NCBI RefSeq assembly: GCF_027409185.1
Contig: NC_084472.1
Span: forward strand, 95,992,427 to 96,056,426
Direction: 5' to 3'
Length of the DNA: 64,000 nt
From: Cynocephalus volans
Taxonomy: Eukaryota > Chordata > Mammalia > Dermoptera > Cynocephalidae
The notes beneath the pieces were generated by a model. That model made no database searches. It was not told the DNA's origin and worked only from the letters and a program-made list of their open reading frames with translations. This document shows, one piece after another, positions 34,225 to 46,929 of the stretch (positions are counted from its first letter, which is position 1; each line of letters opens with the position of its first letter). The translations under genes and the position numbers were made by a program.

Positions 34225-34640
34225 ATCTTGGTGCTCCAGGGCCCCAGGGTTCAGTCTTTGGTTCTCTTTTCTTCTCTGTATTTTTTCCCTCCCTAGATGA
34301 TCACATTATTCTCATTCATTCAAATACTATTTAATGCTGATAAATCCCAAATTTATATCCCTAGTCCCTATTTGTCCCCTTATGTCAGACTTGTATGAAA
34401 CTAAGTATTTGACTTGAATGTATAATAGACATTTTAATATTAATAAATTTGAAATTGGCCTTTATCCCTTTCTCAAATTTGCTTGTTTTGTGATCTCTCT
34501 TTAATTCTTTATTTTTGAGAAATTCTATCAAATTACACTGCTAGCCCTCTTTCCATCTTCGTAAAAGCAGCATCCTTTAATTCTTCTTCTTTAAGTTATT
34601 CTTCTGCATCTGCCTTACAGAATTCCAACCCAAGATTAAC
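34225..34640 (+). mobile_element. L2 LINE ORF2 fragment
   Basis: TGGTGCTCCAGGGCCCCAGG, GTTCAGTCTTTGGTTCTCTT, CTCCCTAGATGATCACATTA, and TGCTGATAAATCCCAAATTT match the L2 reverse transcriptase region (GVPQGSVLGPLLF..YADD-like stretch in the family). Diverged, no open frame. Confidence 0.75.
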
Positions 34641-34849
34641 CCTTTCATCTCTTTGTACTTCCTTTTATGTAGGGAGCTGAAAGAGAGAGAATATAGTATA
34701 GGTACTGGATGAACTTTTGTGCCACTTTGTGTCATTACAGGTAAATGATCTCCAACTTCAGTGGTTTTGAGGCATGAGTTTGCTTGTGATTTCTAAGTCT
34801 TTTTCTCTTTTTGATATAAACTGCTTTAATCATTTATCATTCTTTTAAA
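34641..34849. other. Short unassigned stretch
   Basis: Links the L2 fragment and the composite element. Nothing recognised. Confidence 0.4.
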
Positions 34850-35264
34850 ATTCTGTGCACCACTGAGCCACTGCAGGAAGTGCCCTGGGCTCCTGAGCTG
34901 GAGTAGTGGGGGGCTGAGGGCCTTGGCTACAACCAGCCCAGCAACAACCTCCACAATGCTGCCGGAACCACCCCAGGCTCCCAAGCTGGGGCAGTGGGGG
35001 GCCGAGGGCTTCAGCCACACCCCCACTAACATCTGCATTCAGCCCAGCAACAACCAAGCCACTGCCTGAAGCCCCCTGGTCCACCCTGCAGGAATGAAGG
35101 GGGTGTCACAGGCCTCAGCCATGCCCCCCCCTTCCTCCTTCTTCCACCCTGTTTCCTTCCTTCTTCCCTTCTCCCCTCCCACCCAACTGCTCTGCAACAG
35201 CATCTTAGAATGTAAAAACATAATAATAATAAATAAACTTAAAAAAATAACATTCTGTGCACCA
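34850..35264 (+). mobile_element. Second copy of the composite retroposon, 5'-truncated, perfect 13-bp TSD
   Basis: The insert 34863-35251 begins inside the VNTR (CTGAGCCACTGCAGGAAGTG), has two units anchored on AGCAACAACC at 34940 and 35046 (period 106), then the same 3' end as the 29.15 kb copy: GCAGGAATGAAGGGGG, a CT-rich stretch, CTGCTCTGCAACAGCATCTT, AGAATGTAAAAA and an A/T-rich tail. ATTCTGTGCACCA flanks it exactly at 34850-34862 and 35252-35264. Target duplication, A tail and 5' truncation together show L1-type target-primed reverse transcription. Confidence 0.9.
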
Positions 35265-35479
35265 ATGAGTCCTCCGGAAATAAGAGGTACATTTGTCTCC
35301 TACCTAATATCTAATGGCCCCTCATGTATGCTGTATGCAAGTATTCGTGAATACTCATTCACCTCTTTTCTTGAGGTCTAAGATAAGTAATCCTTTAATT
35401 ATCCCTCATTTCCTTTACATTTCTAATGCTTTCCTCTACAGTGACACTTTCCTTTAGCTGATAAACATTTGCAAATCTA

Positions 35480-36135
35480 TTGCATCTAAAAACTAAGAAG
35501 AAAAAGTCTTTTTGTCCTTGAGTACCTTTCTTCTTGCTACCTTGATTTTATTTACTGTATAATCAATCACCTTGAAAGAGTGGTTTTATTTACCCTTTTA
35601 CTTTCTGACCTGTTTATTGCATGACTCTCTAAAATCAGGCTTCTGCTCCCACAACACCATTAAACTACTCTCTCTCATGTCACTAACAACTGCTAAATTG
35701 TAAAATCCAATGAGCATTTTTCAGATCTCTCCTACTCCCATCTGACTACATCTGGTACTTCTTTCTTCCTGAAACAATATAATTCTTTGGCTCTGGTTCT
35801 ATTTCTACCTCTCTCATTACTTTTAATTTTCTCATCAATTTATTTCCTGATTCTGAGTTCCTTAGCTTCCTATTTCTTTATTATAACATCCTCTTATTTC
35901 CTCATTTTTCCCACAACTTTAACTGTGTCAAATAGGTTGGTGACCCTGATATATGAGTTTACTTTTTAGATCTGTCTTTTAAATTCTAGGTCCTTATTCC
36001 CAATCTAGATGTTAGACCTCTGCATACTCCTCTTTTTTTCCCCCATAGCATACCTGTCCTTCCGTAATGCTTTTGGCTTATTTATCCAGTCACAAAGCCA
36101 AAAACTTGATGGTAATCATTTCATTTTTTAATTTA
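35480..36135 (+). mobile_element. L2 LINE ORF2 fragment
   Basis: TCTCTCATGTCACTAACAAC, AATCCAATGAGCATTTTTCA, and GCCAAAAACTTGATGGTAAT follow the L2 consensus. The order and position relative to 34225-34640 mean a separate L2 copy. Confidence 0.72.
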
Positions 36136-36139
36136 CTAA

Positions 36140-36522
36140 CTCATTAAATAAGTATTTTTGAGCATCTCTTATGCACTATGCATGAACTGTGCAAAATGCT
36201 GGCAGTAGATTAATGAACCAAAGAGATGCAGTTTTTCTGCCATTCTGGAGCTTCTATTTTAGTGGGACAGACAAAAACAGGTTAATATGCAAACCAGTAA
36301 TTACCTTTGGTAATTATTCTGAAGAAAATAAACACTAAGCTCAGTCAGAGAATAATGGTGAAAAGGCTACCCTAGAAACAGTGATGAGAAATGACCTTTC
36401 TGAGACTGTAAATGAGAAGGACGTGGGACGATCCTTCTTAGTGGAAAGGACAGCTTGTGCAAAGGCCCACAGGCATAAAACTACTTGGCTCGTTTCAGCA
36501 CCTGAGAGGTCCCAAGAAGGAA
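36140..36522 (-). mobile_element. L2 LINE 3' region, antisense
   Basis: TTGAGCATCTCTTATGCACT, CTGGAGCTTCTATTTTAGTG, AAATGACCTTTCTGAGACTG, and CAGCTTGTGCAAAGGCCCAC are the reverse complement of the L2 3' half. It abuts the plus-strand L2 piece, giving two convergent L2 fragments. Confidence 0.8.
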
Positions 36523-38095
36523 ATTATAATTAGAACTAATTATTTAGGTCTACTCAAGAGATTTCCCAGGCTAATTCCGTTTGGTCCTTCATGCTTATTT
36601 AAATTAACTTGTAAAAGAAACTCAGGACTCTCCTCCTCCATGTCATCCCACATCACTCAGAACTTCATGCCGTTGTGGCTCTGATTAAGTCCCCCACAGT
36701 GCCTTAGTCTCTCAGATCTTCCCTGTGCTCTCTGGAACTCATGGTTAGTAATTAGCCATATGCCCTGTATCTTAAACATCTTCTCCAAGTGTTCCTCATC
36801 CCTTCTGGCTCTAATTGAAACCAGGTTGTCTCCTGATGCCACTTTTCCCCTTTAGTTTTAAACATGATGGCTCTTTTTCTCGCATATCTTCAGTGCAACT
36901 GAGAATGGACGGGGAGAGGTGTTATGCTCACTCCTGATTGCTACTCTGACCAGTGTTCTTCACTAGCACTTTTGAAACTCATGTGATGACCCTGTATAAC
37001 GTTTGATTCTTCTTTGCTTCAGTTATCACCAAACTATTCAATTTCTCAGGTTATCAGTTTCTTGACTATCTCAATTAGCTTCCTCTACCACACCTGAGTG
37101 ATCCAATCTAAGGTATATCCCCACCATGTGGGTGTTGTGGGAGCTGGCTCAAACCAGCTTGCAATAGTTGATTGTTAAATTTTTAGAGTTTTTGCAAGCT
37201 GATCGCTAAAAAAGCCATTATCTAAATTTTAATTATGTAAACTTACAATTATGTTACATTAAAAACAAGGGCAATAGATTTTCAAAAGTAATAAAAACTC
37301 TCTACCTCTGCATCATTTTACTATTACCTATGCTTTTGAGTATATTTATGTCTATTGTATGTCCACATATATATGTCCACATAGTGGAAATACTATTAAT
37401 GGTGGGCATCTCTTTCCGACATCTCTTCCCAAACACTGCATTCTCTAAGACCATGTTGGTAACTTAAAATTAGCCATAACGAGAGTATTAACACAACAGA
37501 ATTTGGCAAGCTCTGCAAATCCACGCTTGAATTGTTGTTTGATGATTTCCTGCATGTAAAAAGGGATAGAGCAAATGTTAATAATGCAGCTTAAACTTTA
37601 GAATGTGTGTGTCTGAACTACTTGCACTGTGAATAATACAAAAACTAAGGAAATATTCTTTCAGTATTCAAAAACCCTTATCTGATTCAGTAATGAAGTT
37701 GCTTACATCATTGATTAATGAGTAAAGTTCCAACATACATCTTTGTTACTTCATTTCCACAATGCACATTAATGTAAACAAAAACAACAATAGAAATTCA
37801 TGTCAGAACTATACATTTTTGTCAATTGCAATCACAGGATACAAGAGTTAGGCAAAAATCAGCAAAAGCCCTCTAAAAATCAATTATCTAAGGAATTTAA
37901 AACAAATAATAGTGTACAATATGTTATTATTTGGTAACTGTGTACTACACATCTTTTATATTAGTAAAATTTATAATAAACTTATGTCCATGTGTACACA
38001 TGCCTGTATTTATCTTTTTCAAAGAGCCAGTTGTTAAAAATTTCCTAGTACACCACTGCCATTATTGTTATTGTTAACTCTACTCCACTCATTAT
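36523..38095. other. Unassigned intergenic sequence
   Basis: No gene. 37133-37530 reads like an old dispersed repeat (GTTTTTGCAAGCTGATCGCT, then AGTAATAAAAACTCTCTACC), but I cannot name it. Confidence 0.45.
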
Positions 38096-38099
38096 ATTA

Positions 38100-39003
38100 A
38101 CTTCAACCTTTTCATTCTCTAAATATCTTCTATTTTTCAAGCTCATTGCCTCACGTATTCCAGTGTACCTTTCAGATCGCACGTGTACACCCTATAAACT
38201 AACTGTACCAATTTCTCGCTTTCTGTCACTCTTCTCAGATTCTCATTCCATTACTATCTAGTTTATTTTCTTGTTCTAGCATTAGAGTTACTCCCTTCCA
38301 TATACCCTCCTCTTCCTCGCCCCTCTCTCAGTTCACTGTAATTGCCATAAAAACTTCTTTCCTATTGAAATCCAATATTCCATTTATAAATTCGAGCCCT
38401 AAGCAGCTGCATGTGATTAGAGAAAAGCACATAATCTTACTGACTGGTCTCTTTAAAAATTGATGACCATAATTCTCAAATATGTCAAAATTTCTGTTCA
38501 GTCATCCTGCTGTATGTCCCATCTTGTTTTTCTCTCTGAGGTTACTACTTTTTTCTATTACTTTCTCAAGCTTCCAATTCTCCTCACCCTTAGCTGATGA
38601 AATTGCCTTTATTTCAGTTTGAAATGAAAGCAACCAGAAGAAAAGATGCACAGGTTCCAAGAACAAATTGATCCACATACCTATATCGCTGTGCACCTGC
38701 TCTGCCTTCCAGATGACCAGGTCCTTTTTTATTCAAGACCAACTGTTCCACTGTGCGTTCTTCTCTCCTATACAATACATTCCATTTCTCCTATACATTC
38801 CGTTTCTTCTCTCCTATGCAAGCCATTGCTGTAATTGCCTCTTGCTTTTGCGTGATCATCTTTCCCTCTCTCCTGGATCATTCCCATAAGCATATAAACA
38901 TGGTGATTATTTCTCCACTCTTAAAAACTAACAAATACACAAAAACTCACCCTTTTACTACCCCATCCCCCTAGCAGCCAATGCTCCATTTCTTTTTTCT
39001 TCT
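38100..39003 (+). mobile_element. L2 LINE ORF2 5' fragment
   Basis: TTAGCTGATGAAATTGCCTT, GAAATGAAAGCAACCAGAAG, and CTCTCCTGGATCATTCCCAT, AAGCATATAAACATGG match the part of L2 ORF2 just upstream of the reverse transcriptase. It is cut by the old L1 that follows. Confidence 0.8.
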
Positions 39004-40951
39004 GTATTACACCAGCTAGGACTGTGCCTGAAATGCTGAATATAAATGGGGAAAACAGATTTTTGTTTTGTTTTGTTTCTGATCTCAGACAATAAGTTTA
39101 CAGGTTCTTTATTTTTTTTTAATCAGTGAGTATAACACTAATTACAGTTTTAATATAGATGCCTGTTATCAGTTTTAGATATTTTCCTTCTATTTCTACT
39201 TTGCTGAGAGTTTATCTACTAAAAAGGTTTGAATTTTGTTGTATGCTTTTTTGACATCTATTAAAATCATCATATGCATTGTCTTGTTTTATTCTGTTAA
39301 TATAGAAAATCACACTGATTCCTTTTCAAGTGTAACACCAATCTTTCATTCCTGGGATAAACACTACTTGGTCATTGTGTGTTATCCTTTTCCTAAATTT
39401 CTGAATTCAATTTTATAATATCTTCAAATTATTTTGTCTAGATTTAATGAAGAACATAGTTAAAAAAAATTTTTTTTGTACTGCTATTGTTTAGTTTTCA
39501 TGTCAGAGTAATGCTGGCCCCATGAAAGAAGTTGCAAAGTTGTCCTATCTTTTATTTTTGCTGAAAGAAATTTTGTAGGATTGATTTTCCCCCCTTTAAT
39601 ATTGATAAATTCACCAGTGAAGCAAACTGCTCCTGAGTTTTCTTTCTTGAAAGTTTTAAAATTACAACTTCAATTTTTAAAATACATAAAGGACTACTCA
39701 GATTATCTATTTCTTCTTTTTTTCAGTTTTGATAATTAGTGCATTTCATGAAATTTTTTCATCTCATCCAGGTTGCTGAATTTATTGGCATAAAATTTTG
39801 CATAATATTCTCTTATTACACTTTTGATGTTTATAGTATCTATAGTGATGGCCCTTTTTTCCATTTCTGACATCGGTAATCTGTATACCACTCTCTCTTT
39901 TATTTTCCTTTATTAGTCTGGTGAGAAGTTTATAATTTTATTAATCTTTGCAAGAAACCAGATTTTGGTCTCATTGATTTTCTTCTGTTGTTTTTGTATT
40001 TTCTATTTCATTGATTTCTGCTCCCATTATTATTATTTTCCTGCTTCTTAGTTTGGGTTTAAATTGCTCTTTTTATCTTCTTAAAGTAGAAGCTTAGATC
40101 ATTGGTTTCAGACATTTCTTCTTTTCTATTAGCAATTAAAACAAAAAAACTAAAAAAAATTTAAAAAATTAAAAAATGAGAAATCCCTCTAGGCAATCCT
40201 GTAATTGTACCCCCCAAATTTTGATATGTTGTACTATCAATTTTATTCATTGATATGTTTCATTTCATTTCATTGAATAAAATCATTCAAAATATTTCAG
40301 CTGAACTTGAGATTTCTTCTTAGACCTACAGATTATTTAGAAGTTTGTTGTCAAATTTCTAAGAATTGGAGGGAATTTTACAGATTTTTTTGTTGTTACT
40401 TCACAATTTAATTCCATTTTTGTTCAGAAATATTATTCTATATGATTACAATCTTTCTGAATTTGATTTTTTTATGACAGCATATGGTCTATCTTAGTAA
40501 CTATTCCATTTATTGTTGGTTGTTTTTTGTTCGCCACATGTTTACTAGTTCTACTTATTTGATAGTGCTTGTGGCAAGTGAAAAAAGAACAACTTAGATC
40601 TCTTTATAAGAAATGATTCTACCTGGTAACAAGCAGAGTGGTTAGCTGTTAGCTCCTTTAGGGTCCACCTCTATTCCTGAGTTGAGGTTATTTTCTTTTT
40701 GCCAGTGATGAACAAGATAGTGGTACAAGGGGTAGCCATGTGCACCCAACGTGAGACCCTTCCTTTAAAGTTTCATAGAATTCACCAGTGAACCAATATG
40801 GACCTGGTGCTTTTTTTTTTTTAAACTTTTTTTGGAGGCTATTAATTATTGATTCAATTTCTTTAATAAAAATAAGCCTATTCAGCTTGTCTGTTTTTTC
40901 TTGTGTGAGTTTTGACAGATTGTGTCTTTCAAGAAATTGATCCATTTTGAA

Positions 40952-41051
40952 ATTTGTTAAGTTGGGTCTGGCCAGCCACCAAAAACAAACAACTCCCTTC
41001 CCTGCCAAAAAAAGACAAAAATTAAAAAAGGTAAAAATATTTGTTAAGTTG
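40952..41051. mobile_element. 74-bp A-rich insert with perfect 13-bp TSD inside L1
   Basis: ATTTGTTAAGTTG occurs at 40952-40964 and 41039-41051. The 74 bases between start GGTCTGGCCAGCCACC and become A-rich (AAAAATTAAAAAAGG). It is a clean short target-primed insertion. The source RNA is not recognised. Confidence 0.85.
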
Positions 41052-41398
41052 TGTTTTATGGCCCAGAATGTGGTATATTTTCATGAATGTTTCATGTGAG
41101 CATGAGAGGAATGTGAGTTCTGCTGTTGCTGGAGGAAGTGGAGGAAGTAGTCAATAGATGCTAATTATAGCCAGTTGAGTTCAATTATATCCTTACTAAT
41201 TTTTCACATGCTGGATCTGTTCATTCCTAAAAAGGGGCATTGAAGTATCAAAGTACACATAGTAGACTCATCTTCTTCTCCTTGCAGTTCTGTTTTTGCT
41301 TCATGTATTTTGATGCTCTGTTTTTTGGGTGCACATGCTTGAAGCATTGCTATGTCTTCTTGGAATATTGAGTTCTTTATTGTTATATAATATCCCTC

Positions 41399-41712
41399 TG
41401 CTATTGTCTGAATGTTTGTCTTCTTCAAAGATTATGTTAAAATTTAATTGCCATTGTGATGGTATTGGGTAGTGGGATCTCTAAGAGGTGCTTAGAACTA
41501 ATGCCATTATTGCAGGAGTGTGGTTTTTATTGCAAGCGCAGGTTTACTGCCTTGCTTTCTCACTCTCTCTTTGCCTTTCCACCACGTGATGATACAGCAA
41601 GAAGGCCCTAGATAGATGTTGGCACCATGATATTAGACTTCTCAGCCTTCAAAACTGTGAGCCAATAACTTTCTCTTTATTATAAATTATCCTGTCTGTG
41701 GTATTAAAGACA
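41399..41712 (+). mobile_element. MaLR LTR (MST/MLT1A type) inside L1 ORF2
   Basis: Starts TGCTATTGTCTGAATGTTTG, has TGCCATTGTGATGGTATTGG, CACGTGATGATACAGCAAGA, AGGCCCTAGATAGATGTTGG, AAAACTGTGAGCCAATAACT and TATAAATTATCCTGTCTGTG. The last bases are shortened. The L1 endonuclease sequence resumes right after. Confidence 0.87.
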
Positions 41713-43546
41713 GCCTCTTTATCCCTGATAACTTTCTTTCTCTGAAGTCTGCTACTTCTGAAACTAATATAGCAATTTCTGCTTTCTTTTGATTAGTGTT
41801 AGCATGATATATCTTTCTCCATTTATTTACTTTTAACCTATATGGGCCTTTATATTTAAAGCGTGTTTCTTGTAGACAGCATAGATTTGGGTCATACTTT
41901 TTGATCCATTCTGACAACCTCTGTCTTTTAATTGGTGTATTTAGATCATTGACATTTACAGTGATTATTGATATAGTTGGATTTATACCTATCATATTTG
42001 TTACTGTTTTCTATTTGTTGCCTTTGTTTCTTGTTCCTATTTTGTTCTTCCACTCTTTTTTCTGCCATTTGTGCTTTTAATTGAACATTTTATATGATAC
42101 CATTTTTGCTCATTTCATAGCATTTCCATTATAACTATTTTTAAAACAATTCTTTTAGCTGTTTCCTTAGAGTTTCCAATATGCAGTTTATCCAGGTTCA
42201 TCTTAAAATAACACTATTCTGCTTCACAGGTAGTGTGAGTACCTTATAATAACAAAATATTCCTAATTTCTTAAATTGTTGCTGTCATTTATTTTATTTG
42301 TATGTATACATGTGTATTTGCAAGGCACTTCTACTGGCAACAAATTTCCTCAAATCGTGCTTGTCTGAGGAAGTCTATTTCTCTGTCACTTTTGAAGGTG
42401 AATTCTGTAGGATGCAGAATTCTAAGTTGGTGTTTTTTTCTCTCGACACATTAAATATTAAGTAAACACTTCACTCTCTTCTTGCTCACATGGTTTCTGA
42501 GAAGTTGGATGTGATTCAACTGGATGTGATGTGATTCTCATCTTTGCTCCTCTCTAAGTAAGGTATTTCGTTTCCCTCTGGCTTTTATCAATATTTTTTC
42601 TTTATCTCTGATTTGCAGTCTGAATATAATATGCCTAGGTGTGGTGGTTTTGTTTGTTTGTTCATTTGCTGTTTATCCTGCTTGGTGTTCTCTGAGCTTC
42701 TTGTATTTGTGATTTGGTGTCTGACCTAAATTGGGGAGAAATTTTTAGTTAATACTGCTTCAAATATTTTTTTCTCTTGCTTTCTATATCTCTTCTAATT
42801 ATGTGTATGTTATACCTTTTGCGGTTCTACCACAGTTCTTGAATATTCTGTTTTTTTTCCTGTCTTTTTTCTCTTTGCTGTTCAGTTTTTAAAGTTTCTG
42901 TTGAGTACCATGAAGCTCAGAGATTCTTTCCTTAACTACGACCAGTCTCCTAATGAACCTATCAGAGGCATTCTTAATTTCTATTACAGCATTTTTGATC
43001 TCTAGCATTTATTGTTTTATTCCTTTTTAAAACTTTCATCTGTCTGCTTACCTTGCTCGTCTGTTCTGACATGCTGTCTACTTCATCAATTAGAGACTTC
43101 AGCATAATTATCACAGTTGTTTTAAATTCCAGGGGCTGATAGTTTCAACATCTCTGCCTGCTACATCTGAGGTGTATTCCAATGCTTGCTCTGTCTCTTC
43201 ATACTGTATTATTGCCCTTTAGTATGCTTGTTTTTCTTGAAGCTGGACATGAGGTACTGTGTAAAAGGAACTGTAGTAAACAGGCCTGTAGTAATGAGGT
43301 GGTCAGGTGTGTGTGGGGAAGTGTCCTACAGCTGTATGATGAGGTCTCAGTGTTTTAGTGAGATTATGTCTATGGACTATTAACTTCACATATGCTTCTC
43401 AGTTTCTCCCTGTCCCCTCTCCCACGGTGGGACAAGATGGTAGGATTGGGCTGAAGTTAGAGATTTCCCTTCTCCCATGTGGAAGACTAGAGCAAGCTGG
43501 AACTGGGTATTGGGTATTTCCTTTCCCCCAAGTTGATTAGGCTCTG

Positions 43547-43565
43547 AAAAAAAAAAAAAAAAAAA
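43547..43565. repeat. Poly-A run
   Basis: About 19 A in the L1M 5' UTR region. Confidence 0.9.
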
Positions 43566-44065
43566 CCCAAAACAAAGCAATAGTTTAGGCTCTAGGAAAA
43601 TGGTTTTTCTCAGGGGCAGTCCTTATTAAGAAGAACAGAACGATCTATCTGGCGTATTTCAAAATGTTTACTTTTCTTCTTCCCTTGCTAGAAGCATGAG
43701 GGGATTTTTAACTCACAAAAGTGTAGGGGCTCCCCTTTAACTGGGTTCCCCTGGAGTTTTTACTCTCAGAATTGTCCACACTGAGCCTCCAGCAATTCGT
43801 CAGTGACAGTTCAGGTTTTTTTTCACCCCAGCGTGGGTCCCCGTGTAGGTTTCAGCTTCTGAGTCTCTGCTCCAGTAAATTGTGAGTTTCTATCTGCCCA
43901 GTTTTGCGGGTAGTGGATTTGCCCTGTGATCTTACTTCTCTGACAGATCTCTGAAGAGCTGTTGATTTTTCAGTTTGTTAAGTTTTTTACTTGGTGTTAG
44001 GATCAAGTGACAACTTCCAAGCTTCTTACATGCCAGACTGGAAACCTGAAACTGCAAGTTCATCC

Positions 44066-46929
44066 TTTAAATGTTAATTCCAGATTAAAAAAAAAAATAT
44101 CACATTAACTAAGCTATATTTCATTTTTGTTTAATCTGCATTTTAAATAATAAATTTCAAGTCTTTTTTATTTATAGAAATCCAGTTATTATTTTCCAAA
44201 TCTGTTTAGTTGTTTTCTATAGGCCCTTGTTCCCAGTTTTCTTTCCTTTTTTTTTAGAAGTATAAAATAGTCTTATAATTCTGATATTTACATTCTTTGT
44301 GGATCTTCTTTCATGAACCATTCTTTCTGACTCTCATGTATGGTGCTTTGTTTCTTTTATGATTGTTTGCTCTAAACTGCTTGTTTCCCTTGGAACTCTA
44401 CATGTGGGAAGTTTTTGACTCCTGAGTAGATGTCGCATTTCTTCAGAGATGATTATAGTTTCTTCTGTCAGTCATCAGGGAGTGCTACAAACCTACATGC
44501 TTTAAATTAAATTTTCTGCTTGACATTTTACTCCTGAACATGTGGGTAGCATAAATTCAAGCAAAACCCCATGTGATATCCACTTTACGGTTACAAATTC
44601 TCATGAGATTTTTTCTTTTATCCAGTTCCAAGTTTAAAAATAGATAAGTATTTTTGCTGTCCCTTCTGTATAATGGGTTGATTCTCTGTTCTTCTTTTTT
44701 CACTGAAAGTGTGGCTCTTTGGGGTGCCATATTAATCAGGCATTAGACTACCCATGAAAACTAAAAACTTCTGTTCTTTTTGGCGTATGCAGTCCCAAGG
44801 GAAGGCAGAACTTCAGTCTTCCAAAATTTGGCAGAAATCTCCAGAAGGAAAGCTGGATTTGGCACATTTGCTCTGCTTCTACAATCCTATTTCATTTTAT
44901 TTTAGTCTTCTGCAGTTTCTTCCCTGTCTCTTCAGCTTAGTGATGTATTTAAATACATTTAATTTTTCCTTGCTTATATATGTATATTTCTCATCATGTG
45001 GATTGGTCTATAAAAGAATTATTTTCTCACTTATTTCAGCTAACAAAATTTGTTTAGGATATTTATTTTTCTTACTTATCTTTACTTACAGATAGTTAAA
45101 TTACATTTGAATTTTATTCTATTAAATCTATGATTCAATTATATAAAGCAGAATGTTATATGGACTTAATAAAAGTGTTCTGCAAATAAAAGTAATCAAT
45201 GTTTTAATTCATCACCCATTAATCAATTTTATTGCATTGATTATAGCCTGCTTTCTCTGTACAATGTGTTTTAATTCAAAATATTTATATCAACATTAGA
45301 AGAGAATTACAATGTTCCTCGAAAAGCAACTTTTCTGAGAACTGAAACAGATTTTCATGATATCAGGATGGTTTTATGCTCATGGAAGTAAGTTTGGCTG
45401 TAAGTCCTTATCAGGATTCTACAGTCATTTATATACATTGCTGTAAAAATGTCATCTAATGGGCTGTGTTGTGATGATGTTTATTTAGTTTGCTCTGTTA
45501 TTTTCTTCTTTCTTACCCTTAAATAGGGTTTATTGCTGGAGTTATTTCTTTATGGAAATTTATGGTGCACTGTCCAGTGTTTTGTTCTGTCCGGACACTG
45601 GAGTGCAATTTGGTATGGAATGTAGCAGAGAGCACGCTCCAGGCCTCATCAGAGCAATGCTGTAGCTGAGGGGATCTGATTTATCACCAAAGCGGCAGCC
45701 AGGCAGACTTTTGCTGGATGAAAAGTTCAAAACTCTAAAGAGTATATAAAAAGAAAAATAAAATAGAACATATCTCATTGCACCCATTTGTTAGTAAGAC
45801 ATTTTTTTGAGTTAAATCTACAAGAGTAAGGCTACTTAAATTCTTTAGAGAAAAGGCACTAAATAAATAGAGATGGTTGTGAAAACTTTGAAGTATACAA
45901 TATTTTTCTCAGAAAAAAATGGAATAAATGTACTTAGGAAGATATATAAAAAGTAACTTTTCATAGGAATTTGAACTAGATATTTGGAGAAATATTTTTA
46001 AGATCCCTGGTTTTAATAGTGTTTTCTGCCACTAGATATACATGGAAATTTGAAATAATCTTACAATTAAGAGTTGATCTTAAAGAAAATTATGTTTATG
46101 TTTTTATAGATATGAAAAAAAAAACTTCAAAATGCCATCATATTTATTGGAGACAAATCTATCGTACCTTTGTTTAGTATACATTGTAGAAAATAAATGT
46201 TTCCACTCGCACATTAAAAGGGCATTTCCTTTTCCTTTTAAAGACAGCCATAATTCTTAGAAGTATCAACATATCCTAGATTATAATGAACATTTTGTTT
46301 AGAAATACAGGTGCCTTTAGTTGTTGAACTTTTGTTAAGCAGAAAATTAAAAACAAATTCAGAAAAATTAGGATCAAAGCAATATTTCATATGTGGAGTT
46401 GGGGGCTGATTATTGTTCTTTGGGCAATAAAAATTTTACCCAATGATAATGTTAGAGCAGTAGGAGCAAATATATTTTTGTCATTAAAATCAGTTTGCTA
46501 GACTTTTGATTTATGACATAATGATGAATTAGTATATGATACTACTTACCTTTCCTGAAAGTGTCCTTTGTAAGTGTCCTAAAATGACAGAGAGGAAGGT
46601 GACTGGCTCTGTAAGATTAAAATAGCAAAGAATAAGACAAAGCAGAACACACACACACACACATAATCCCTAAATCTACAGATAGGTAAGAGTCATTGTT
46701 TTGGGAAAGAAATAACAGTGCTGAGAGGAAGAGGACTACGGATCATAGATGGGTTAGTGGGGAGGAGTCTTTTATTTTCTTTCAGTTATAAAATGTATGG
46801 TTCATTGCTACTTTGTGGTCACTATGTGCAGAAAAAAGAGAGTCCCAAACACTAAACAAAGAGGGAGCTCCCACAGAGAGAACCCTAGATACTTGTGGAG
46901 AATCTAATTCAAGTATTCACTTGATGTTA
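44066..46929. other. Unassigned intergenic sequence
   Basis: No gene recognised. 44.1-45.1 kb may be diverged HAL1/L1M 5' sequence; a short (CA)8 lies at 46649-46664. Reading frames (44754-45095, 45560-45787) carry no known motif. Confidence 0.45.

Larger units (their letters stand above)
39004..41995 (-). pseudogene. L1 ORF2 relic, C-terminus missing
   Basis: The piece 41687-41995 starts the endonuclease domain (ISIITVNVNDLNTPIKRQR, then NLCCLQETRFKYKG). 40688-41008 carries DQFLERHNLSKLTQEKTDKL and a KKAPGPYWFTGEFYE motif that precedes the reverse transcriptase core. Frames are broken throughout and the LTR insertion splits the endonuclease part. Confidence 0.85.
39004..44065 (-). mobile_element. 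Old L1 (L1M type), lacking its 3' end, with nested insertions
   Basis: Reading on minus: L1M-type 5' UTR (~44065-43380; contains the AGACTGGAAACC-like 5' region), ORF1 relic (~43380-42070), ORF2 from 41995 into the reverse transcriptase domain, where similarity stops at 39004 against an L2. The ORF2 C-terminus and 3' UTR are absent, unusual for L1 and implying a later deletion. It hosts an LTR at 41399-41712 and a small insert at 40965-41038. Confidence 0.85.

Noticed and set aside
34826..35221. Open frames on the minus strand
   Set aside because: Shadow of the GC-rich VNTR in the composite element.
45565..45610. TCCAGTGT/ACACTGGA inverted pair and a nearby TATATAAA-like motif
   Set aside because: Short arms and a common AT motif; no transcript or promoter support.
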